A DNA stretch of 64,000 nt from Bryobacteraceae bacterium (GTDB lineage: Bacteria; Acidobacteriota; Terriglobia; Bryobacterales; Bryobacteraceae), in the NCBI GenBank assembly GCA_023384675.1, contig JAHDVK010000020.1, positions 1 through 64,000 of the forward strand, read 5' to 3'. Of the stretch, positions 58,458 to 64,000 are shown one piece after another. Every line of letters begins with the position of its first letter. Positions within the stretch are counted from its first letter, which is position 1. Made by a program: the position numbers and the translations under genes. The notes under the pieces were generated by a model. It did not search any database. It saw nothing but the letters and a program-made list of their open reading frames with translations, and had not been told where the DNA came from.

Positions 58458-60327
58458 GGTCTACGACCAGGCCTTCCGCGCAGGCCTGCGGCCGGACCCG
58501 CTGCTGACCGTATCGGAGTGGGCGGACCGGTACCGGAGATTGTCGGGCAAGTCGGCCAGCGAGCCGGGCCCGTACCGCACGGAGCGCACCCCTTATCTGA
58601 AGGAGATCATGGACGCGCTCTCGCCCCTGAGCCTTGTCGAGCGGGTCGTGGTGATGAAAGGGGCACAGCTTGGATTTACTGAAGCCGGAAACAACTGGAT
58701 CGGCTATGTGATCCACAAGGCGCCGGGGCCGATGCTGGCGGTGCAGCCCACCGTCGAGATGGCCAAGCGGAACTCGAAGCAGCGCATCGATCCGCTGATC
58801 GAGGAGAGCGAGGCGCTGAGGGAGTTGGTGAAGAGTCCGCGGTCGCGGGACTCGGGCAATACGGTACTGGCGAAGGAGTTTCCCGGCGGCGTGCTGGTGA
58901 TGACCGGCGCCAATTCCGCCGTGGGCCTCCGGTCGATGTCGGCGCGCTACCTGTTCCTGGATGAGATCGACGCCTATCCGGGCGATGTGGAGGGGGAAGG
59001 CGATCCGATCAACCTGGCCTACGCACGCACGAACACGTTCGCGCGGCGGAAGGTCTTTCTGGTTTCGACGCCGCTGATTTCGGGATCGAGCCGGATTGAG
59101 GCGGTCTATGCGGAAAGCGATCAGCGGCGCTACTGGTTGCCGTGCCCGCACTGCGGCGAGTTTCAGGTGCTGGAGTTCGGTCGGCTGCGCTGGCCGAAGG
59201 GCGAGCCGCAGAAGGCGGCCCATCACTGCAATGCGTGCGAGCAGCCGATCTTCAACCACCACAAGGCGTGGATGCTGCCGCGCGGTGAGTGGCGTGCTGC
59301 GGCCACTGGCGATGGGCGCACGCGCGGATACCATCTGTCGAGCCTTTACAGTCCAGTGGGCTGGTACGCCTGGGAGCGGGCTGCGGAGGACTGGGAGAAG
59401 GCCCAGAAGGACGTCGAACGGCTGAAGTCGTTCATCAATCTGGTGCTGGGTGAATCCTGGCAGGAGCGCGGAGAGGCTCCGGACTGGCAGCCCATCTACG
59501 AACGTCGGGAGGATTACCGGATCGGCACGGTGCCAGCGGGCGGGTTGTTCCTCACCGCCGGCGCGGACGTGCAGAAGGACCGCATCGAGTTGGAGGTGGT
59601 GGCCTGGGGGCGCGGCAAGGAGACCTGGTCCGTCGACTATCGCGTGCTAATGGGCGACATTGCCGAGGGCGCAGTGTGGAGGGACCTGGATGAACTGCTG
59701 GACGCGGAATTCAGCGGGCTGCCGATTCGGGTGCTGTGCATTGATTCGGGCTACAACCCGCAGATTGTCTACGACTGGGCGCGGCGGCATCCGCAGGCGT
59801 CGTGGGGCCCGGCAGGCGCACGGGCGTCGCACCCGCGCACGGTAGTGGCGGTGAAGGGCACCTCGCGCAGTGACCGGCTGATCGTGAATGCGAGCGTGGC
59901 CGATGCGGCGAGCAAGCGCCGGGCGGTGCGGGTGTGGACCGTCGGGACGCCGGTGGCGAAGTCGCAACTCTACAGTTGGCTGCGACTGGTGAAACCGACT
60001 AAAGAGAGCGGGGAGCCGTATCCTGCCGGATTTGCCCACTTCCCGCGCTACGAGGAAGAGTACTTCCGGCAGTTGACGGCGGAGAGCCTGGTCAAGGGCA
60101 CGTGGGTGAAGGACCCGAACCGGCGCAACGAAGCGCTGGACTGCCGGGTGTACGCGCGCGCGGCGGCGGCGATCTACGGGATCGACCGTTTCAGGGAACG
60201 CCAGTGGAAGGAACTGGAGGCGCAGCGGCCGACAGTTGTAGAGGACTCAGAGCGCGAAACGCCGACTCACCCGGCCATGAGGCCAGTACGACGAATGATC
60301 GTCCGATCACCCTTTATGGCGCGCTGA
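58429..60327 (+). CDS. phage terminase large subunit, GpA family
   Basis: The 632-residue protein has an ATPase domain with an adenine/Walker-A-like VVMKGAQLGFTEAGNNWIGY near residue 73 and Walker B YLFLDEIDAYPGDVEG near 175. A zinc-ribbon part follows (LPCPHCGEFQV, HHCNACEQPIF near 240-270), then a nuclease domain (LFLTAGADVQKDRIELEVVA near 372). Length and order match lambda gpA. It overlaps the small-subunit gene by 29 bases. It cuts and translocates concatemeric DNA into proheads. Confidence 0.96.
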   Translation: MSSPAQTATEVYDQAFRAGLRPDPLLTVSEWADRYRRLSGKSASEPGPYRTERTPYLKEIMDALSPLSLVERVVVMKGAQLGFTEAGNNWIGYVIHKAPGPMLAVQPTVEMAKRNSKQRIDPLIEESEALRELVKSPRSRDSGNTVLAKEFPGGVLVMTGANSAVGLRSMSARYLFLDEIDAYPGDVEGEGDPINLAYARTNTFARRKVFLVSTPLISGSSRIEAVYAESDQRRYWLPCPHCGEFQVLEFGRLRWPKGEPQKAAHHCNACEQPIFNHHKAWMLPRGEWRAAATGDGRTRGYHLSSLYSPVGWYAWERAAEDWEKAQKDVERLKSFINLVLGESWQERGEAPDWQPIYERREDYRIGTVPAGGLFLTAGADVQKDRIELEVVAWGRGKETWSVDYRVLMGDIAEGAVWRDLDELLDAEFSGLPIRVLCIDSGYNPQIVYDWARRHPQASWGPAGARASHPRTVVAVKGTSRSDRLIVNASVADAASKRRAVRVWTVGTPVAKSQLYSWLRLVKPTKESGEPYPAGFAHFPRYEEEYFRQLTAESLVKGTWVKDPNRRNEALDCRVYARAAAAIYGIDRFRERQWKELEAQRPTVVEDSERETPTHPAMRPVRRMIVRSPFMAR

Positions 60328-60365
60328 GATGCGAGTCCGACCGAACGGAAACCCATAAATGAGCC

Positions 60366-60926
60366 TCACTGGCGATTGCGCGGGATGGGACCTCTGCCTT
60401 GTTGGGCATTACGATCCCGCCAGTACCGTTCAAAATCGCTGCGCTCTTCCCGATTGGCCTTTGACCACTCTTTGTCCGCCTTCCTGCGCTCCTTCAAATA
60501 CTCGCGCCAAGCCTTCTCTCGCTCGCGTTCGGCTTCGCGAAGGTCTTTTTCTCTTTCACGGACACCTTCGCGGTAGTCTTTGTCGGCCTCACGCATGGCT
60601 TCCCGGCGGTCCTTCTCGCTCTCGCGCAGATTCTCCCGCCGATACCGTTCGAACTCTTCGCGCTCTTCCCGATTGGCCTTTGACCACTCCTTATCCGACT
60701 TCCTGCGCTCCTTCAAATACTCGCGCCAGGCCTTCTCTCGCTCGCGATCGGCTTCGCGAAGATCCTTCTCTCGCTCACGGACATCTTCGCGGTAGTCTTT
60801 GTCAGCTTCCCGCGCGGCGTCTCGGCGATCCTTCGATTGTTGGCTTTTCCCTTGGGCGAGCAGGTCAGAGGACAGTCCAACCCCGAGCGTCAGTGCCAGC
60901 ATCCACATCAACGATTTCAGTCTCAT
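60366..60926 (-). CDS. exported charged coiled-coil protein with tandem duplication
   Basis: ATG 60926 gives 186 residues with a signal peptide (MRLKSLMWMLALTLGVGL, cleavage near LLAQG). The rest is a highly charged helix of two 73-residue repeats (READKDYREDVREREKDLRE and READKDYREGVREREKDLRE mark their starts), visible as a 219-base DNA repeat. It lies against the direction of the head operon, between terminase and gpW, as a moron would. Function is unknown; a periplasmic coiled coil is implied. Confidence 0.7.
   Translation of the reverse strand: MRLKSLMWMLALTLGVGLSSDLLAQGKSQQSKDRRDAAREADKDYREDVREREKDLREADREREKAWREYLKERRKSDKEWSKANREEREEFERYRRENLRESEKDRREAMREADKDYREGVREREKDLREAEREREKAWREYLKERRKADKEWSKANREERSDFERYWRDRNAQQGRGPIPRNRQ
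60440..60880. repeat. 219-bp imperfect tandem duplication inside the coiled-coil gene
   Basis: Matching DNA segments recur at a spacing of exactly 219 bases (for example CGCGGTAGTCTTTGTC near 60571 and 60790), equal to 73 codons. Third-base differences are few, which suggests a fairly recent duplication. Confidence 0.7.
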
Positions 60927-61018
60927 TCCCGGTTCACCTGGGTATTTGGATGTGATCAGGGGCCAAGACGTTCCCTCGGTTTTCACTCATAACAACCGGG
61001 ATTCCCGAAACCACTGAC

Positions 61019-61228
61019 ATGGCCTACACCCAAACGCAACTCGAAGCGCTGGAAGCGGCGCTAGCCAGCGGAACGTTGCGCGTGTCGTTCGAGGGCCGGA
61101 GCCTCGAGTACCGCAGCGTGGATGAACTCAAGAAGGCGATCGCCGAAGTGAAAGCGGCGATGGCGGCGGCGGATCCGGCTCGGCCACGGACGCGGGTGAT
61201 CCGGGTCTACACGACGAAGGGCTTCTGA
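61019..61228 (+). CDS. gpW-family head-tail joining protein
   Basis: The 69-residue protein (AYTQTQLEALEAALASGTLR, FEGRSLEYRSVDELKKAIAE) is a typical gpW: two helices around a beta hairpin. It is required for tail attachment after packaging. Its position between terminase and portal is that of lambda W. Confidence 0.92.
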   Translation: MAYTQTQLEALEAALASGTLRVSFEGRSLEYRSVDELKKAIAEVKAAMAAADPARPRTRVIRVYTTKGF

Positions 61229-61232
61229 GCGA

Positions 61233-62753
61233 ATGAGCTATTTCCGGAACCTGATGAGGGCGGCGTTCTCGCCCCTGCTGGGCCTGTCGGCGGGCTACGA
61301 GGCCGCAGCCCAGACGCGGCGAACGCAGGGTTGGAATCCATCGACGGACGGCGTCAATGCGCTGATCACCGGCGGTGGCGATGCTTTGCGGTCCCGCTCC
61401 CGCGACATGGTGCGGCGGAATGCCTGGGCCAGCAACGCGGTTGAGAGCTTTGTTGCCAACTGCGTCGGGACGGGGATCAAGCCGCAGTCGAAGCATCCCG
61501 ATCCGGCGGTGAAGAAGCGGCTGCAGGAGATGTGGCTGCGCTGGACAGATGAGGCCGATGCCGCAGGGCTGACCGATTTCTATGGCCTCCAGGCGCTGGT
61601 CTGCCGCTCGACGATGGAGGCGGGCGAGTGCATTGTCCGGGTCCGGTCCCGGCGGCCGGAGGACGGGTTGGTCGTGCCGCTCCAGTTGCAGTTGCTCGAA
61701 GCCGAGCATCTGCCCACGAGCCGGAACGAGAATCTGAGCAACGGCCATGTGATCCGCGCGGGGATTGAGTTTGACCGGATTGGCCGGCGTGCGGCGTACC
61801 ACCTCTACCGGGAGCATCCGGGCGAGAGGCTGATGTTCGCGCAGGCGGGGGAGACGACGCGCGTGGTGTCGAAATCGGTGCTGCACGTCTACAAGCCGCT
61901 GCGCCCGGGCCAGCACCGGGGCCAGCCCTGGCTCACGCAGGTGCTCGTGAAGCTTCACGAGCTTGACCAGTACGACGACGCGGAACTGGTGAGGAAGAAG
62001 CTGGCGGCGATGTTTGCGGCCTTCATCATCGAAAACAACCCCGATGACCCGGTGATCGGCAACAAGCCCGGCGAGGAGCAGAAGGATGCCTCGGGCGCGC
62101 CGCTGGCCGGCCTCGAACCCGGCTCGATGGTGAAACTGCTGCCGGGTGAGGACGTGAAGTTTTCAGAGCCCGGCGACGTGGGCGGGATGTATTCGGAGTT
62201 CATGCGGGTGCAGCTGCGCGCCATTGCGGCCGGATTGGGGATCACCTACGAGCAATTGACCGGGGATCTGGAGCGCGTCAACTACTCCTCCATCCGCGCC
62301 GGGCTGCTCGAATTCCGCCGGCGCTGTGAGCAGTTCCAGCACCAGGTGATGGTGTACCAGTTCTGCCGCCCGGTGTGGCGGGCCTGGATTGAAGCCTCCG
62401 TGCTTGCGGGGGTGATCAGCGCGCGGGACTACCGGCAGAACCGCGAAGCCTATCTCGACGTTGAGTGGCGCCCGCCGTCCTGGGCGTGGGTCGATCCGCT
62501 GAAGGACATGAACGCCGAGGTGGTGGCCGTGCGCGCCGGCTTCAAGCCCCGCAGCGCCGTGATCAACGACATGGGCTACGACGAGGAAGACACCGATCGC
62601 CAGGCGGCCACCGACAATGCCCGCGCCGACGCGCTGGGGCTGACCTTTGATTCCGATCCCCGGAAGACGAACTCCAGCGGCCAGCGGAAGGCGGAGTCTG
62701 AAGAACCACCCCCGCCCGCGGAACCCGGACAGGAGCAGAACCCGAAATCATGA
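61233..62753 (+). CDS. phage portal protein, lambda family
   Basis: The 506-residue protein matches lambda gpB: GWNPSTDGVNALITGGGDAL near 33, RSRDMVRRNAWASNAVESFV near 55, an LEAEHLPTSRNENLSNGHVI-type segment near 150, and LRAIAAGLGITYEQLTGDLE near 328. The dodecameric portal forms the DNA channel at the prohead vertex. It overlaps the protease gene by four bases. Confidence 0.96.
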   Translation: MSYFRNLMRAAFSPLLGLSAGYEAAAQTRRTQGWNPSTDGVNALITGGGDALRSRSRDMVRRNAWASNAVESFVANCVGTGIKPQSKHPDPAVKKRLQEMWLRWTDEADAAGLTDFYGLQALVCRSTMEAGECIVRVRSRRPEDGLVVPLQLQLLEAEHLPTSRNENLSNGHVIRAGIEFDRIGRRAAYHLYREHPGERLMFAQAGETTRVVSKSVLHVYKPLRPGQHRGQPWLTQVLVKLHELDQYDDAELVRKKLAAMFAAFIIENNPDDPVIGNKPGEEQKDASGAPLAGLEPGSMVKLLPGEDVKFSEPGDVGGMYSEFMRVQLRAIAAGLGITYEQLTGDLERVNYSSIRAGLLEFRRRCEQFQHQVMVYQFCRPVWRAWIEASVLAGVISARDYRQNREAYLDVEWRPPSWAWVDPLKDMNAEVVAVRAGFKPRSAVINDMGYDEEDTDRQAATDNARADALGLTFDSDPRKTNSSGQRKAESEEPPPPAEPGQEQNPKS

Positions 62754-63949
62754 AGAATCTTTCACATCTCGCCGCACGGGTGTTCAACACGCCCCTGATG
62801 ATCGACCAACAGAAGTTGGCGGTCGTGCTCTCCGCCCTGGCGCCCCGGCTTGGGGTGGAGCCGCCGATGGTCGACGCGGCCCTGCTGGCCGAACAGCGCA
62901 GCCGCCGGTCCTATGCGGTCACAGCGAGCGGTGTCGCTGTCATCGAGGTCTCCGGCAGCTTGGTGAACCGCGCTTCCGGCATGGACGCCCAATCGGGACT
63001 CACCTCCTACGAGCAGTTGTCGAACGAGGTGATCGAGGCGGCCACCGACCCCGCCGTTCGCGGCATCCTGCTGCGCGTCGACAGCTATGGTGGGGAGGCG
63101 GATGGTGCCTTCGATCTCGCCGCGCTGATCGAAGAGGCTGGCAAGCTGAAACCGGTCTGGGCCAGTGCCGACAGCTTGGCGCTCAGTGCCGGGTACCTGA
63201 TCGCCTCGGCAGCCTCCCAGTTGTGGCTCACCCAGACCGCGCAGGTCGGCTCGGTCGGCGTCATCGCCATGCACCTCGACCAGAGCCAGGCGGACCAGGC
63301 GCAGGGCATCAGGTATACCACCGTCTTCGCCGGGGACCGCAAGAACGATTTCAATCCGCACGAACCGCTGTCCGACGATGCCCACGACGTGCTCCGCACG
63401 GATGTGGATCTGCTCTATGCCCGGTTCGTCGAAGCTGTTGCCCGGCAGCGAGGCGTCAGCGCCCAGGCGGTCCGGAAGACCCAGGCGGGCATTTTCCGCG
63501 GCGCTGACGCCGTGGCCATCGGTTTCGCGGATCGTGTCGGCACCTTCTATCAGGCCCTCGCCGCGATGTCCGCACCATTTCAATCCACGACTGGAGGTAA
63601 GCCCATGTCCGAACTTACGCAGGTGGCCACCGCGCCGCCCGCCACCCCGAATCCCGATCTCGCCGCCCTCGAAGCCGGTGCCCACAAGCGCGGCTACGAC
63701 GAAGCGGCCGAGATCGTCGAACTGTGTCATCTGGCGGGCCGCGTCACGCTGGCCACCGAGTTCATCGCTCGTGGCCTGAGTGCCGCCGAGGCCCGCAAGG
63801 AACTGCTGGCGCTGCGCGTCGGCGAGGACAGCCAGGTGGACATCCGCTCCCATGTGCTGCCCGAGGCCTCGACGGGTGTGACCCAGAACCTCGACGACAA
63901 CCCGGTCGTCAAAGCCTGCGCCTCGCTCGGCGCGAAAGGAGGCGTGTAA
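62750..63949 (+). CDS. prohead protease, S49 family (lambda C-like)
   Basis: The 399-residue protein has an S49/SppA-type protease domain: GILLRVDSYGGEADGAFDLA near 103, catalytic Ser146 in LALSAGYLIASAA, and VGSVGVIAMHLDQSQ near 167 with the EGIKYT-like IRYTTVFAGDRKND segment (dyad Lys). The C-terminal 115 residues are a helical scaffold-like region with its own start signals. This is the lambda C/Nu3 arrangement. It matures the prohead. Confidence 0.93.
   Translation: MKNLSHLAARVFNTPLMIDQQKLAVVLSALAPRLGVEPPMVDAALLAEQRSRRSYAVTASGVAVIEVSGSLVNRASGMDAQSGLTSYEQLSNEVIEAATDPAVRGILLRVDSYGGEADGAFDLAALIEEAGKLKPVWASADSLALSAGYLIASAASQLWLTQTAQVGSVGVIAMHLDQSQADQAQGIRYTTVFAGDRKNDFNPHEPLSDDAHDVLRTDVDLLYARFVEAVARQRGVSAQAVRKTQAGIFRGADAVAIGFADRVGTFYQALAAMSAPFQSTTGGKPMSELTQVATAPPATPNPDLAALEAGAHKRGYDEAAEIVELCHLAGRVTLATEFIARGLSAAEARKELLALRVGEDSQVDIRSHVLPEASTGVTQNLDDNPVVKACASLGAKGGV
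63605..63949 (+). CDS. internal Nu3-like scaffold protein (in-frame start)
   Basis: Within the protease gene a strong ribosome site GGAGGTAA (63593-63600) lies five bases before an in-frame ATG at 63605. The 114-residue product (MSELTQVATAPPATPNPDLA) would be the scaffold, sharing its C-terminus with the protease as lambda Nu3 does with C. The match in position and strength of the site makes this likely. Confidence 0.75.
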   Translation: MSELTQVATAPPATPNPDLAALEAGAHKRGYDEAAEIVELCHLAGRVTLATEFIARGLSAAEARKELLALRVGEDSQVDIRSHVLPEASTGVTQNLDDNPVVKACASLGAKGGV

Positions 63950-63952
63950 CCC

Positions 63953-64000
63953 ATGCCTGTGCTCAACCAACCCAACCGCCTGGGCGACTGGCTCAAGTGG
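63953..64000 (+). CDS. head decoration protein (lambda D-like), 5' part
   Basis: ATG 63953, with AAAGGAGG about ten bases upstream, starts MPVLNQPNRLGDWLKW and runs off the window. Both the position after the protease and this N-terminus fit the HDPD head-decoration family. Only 16 codons are visible. Confidence 0.7.
   Translation, partial: MPVLNQPNRLGDWLKW

Larger units (their letters stand above)
48889..64000. mobile_element. lambda-like prophage, left part (runs past window end)
   Basis: From the tRNA-Val fragment rightwards the gene content is phage: modification methylases, small ORFans in cassettes, then a head module in lambda order (Nu1, A, W, B, C/Nu3, D). The tRNA fragment is a 3' half on the minus strand. 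This is what is left at the phage end opposite the restored tRNA, so the intact tRNA-Val(GAC) and probably the integrase are expected to the right, outside the window. The exact left edge is inferred. Confidence 0.75.

Noticed and set aside
60376-61017. Three consecutive plus-strand frames with similar Ser/Arg-rich sequence, like a repeat protein or CRISPR-like array
   Set aside because: They are antisense reflections of the 219-bp tandem duplication in the minus-strand coiled-coil gene; there are no short repeats with unique spacers.

Overview
The window reads as high-GC chromosome of an Acidobacteriota member, most plausibly a Bryobacterales/Solibacter-like soil bacterium. This is inferred from the gene style: two Tat-exported Gfo/Idh/MocA proteins, two DUF1080 proteins, PknB-type kinases fused to TolB-like and TPR domains, and a mreBCD-mrdA-rodA-rng cluster. 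No rRNA marker is present to confirm it. About 48.7 kb is host chromosome and the last 15 kb is the left part of a lambda-like prophage.

Layout, left to right. 0.2-3.1 kb (minus): small housekeeping or hypothetical genes (exported methyltransferase, DUF2237, beta-propeller lipoprotein, zinc-ribbon protein, DinB). 3.2-12.6 kb (plus): exported HExxH protein, then the rod-shape and cell-wall elongation operon mreB-mreC-mreD-mrdA-rodA, then an RNase E/G whose S1 domain is split by a very long low-complexity insert. 12.6-17.4 kb: exported hypothetical, tRNA-Ser(GGA), AlaX-type editing protein, a solitary nuoA, an ABC-2 polysaccharide-export permease, and a sulfatase-fold protein lacking its catalytic residues. 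18-24.4 kb: a hypothetical, then a minus-strand redox block of an NfnA/NfnB-like pair and glycolate-oxidase GlcF and GlcE subunits. 24.5-29.9 kb (plus): Gfo/Idh/MocA, MTA phosphorylase, a GT9-like protein, DUF1080 and a pentapeptide-repeat protein. 29.9-38.4 kb: HGSNAT-like membrane acyltransferase, LolA-like protein, Fur regulator divergent from an ECF sigma/anti-sigma pair, aldose epimerase, DnaC-like ATPase, and a second Gfo/Idh/MocA gene convergent with DUF1080. 38.4-39.2 kb is gene-poor and holds a decayed tRNA-Val 3' fragment. 39.2-48.7 kb: two hypotheticals, a DUF2520-panB-panC operon (minus), and two tandem paralogous Ser/Thr kinases (plus).

Prophage (about 48.89 kb to the window end). 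A well-paired 3' fragment of a tRNA-Val(GAC) gene marks the probable left attachment site. It is followed by an AbiEi-type regulator without a recognisable toxin, two adjacent ParB-N/DNA-methyltransferase fusions, small genes and an orphan HTH antitoxin-like protein. Next comes a minus-strand block of nine small genes. This block is divided into four transcription cassettes that share a repeated 30-bp promoter-like module, and the first three end in near-identical GC-rich hairpins. The plus-strand head operon then follows (Nu1-like small terminase, GpA large terminase, gpW, portal, C-type protease with an internal Nu3-like start, head decoration protein cut by the window end). An oppositely oriented exported coiled-coil gene with a 73-residue tandem duplication sits between terminase and gpW.

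The most unusual item is the cassette architecture at 56.39-57.92 kb, which looks like an array of moron-like units reusing the same control elements.
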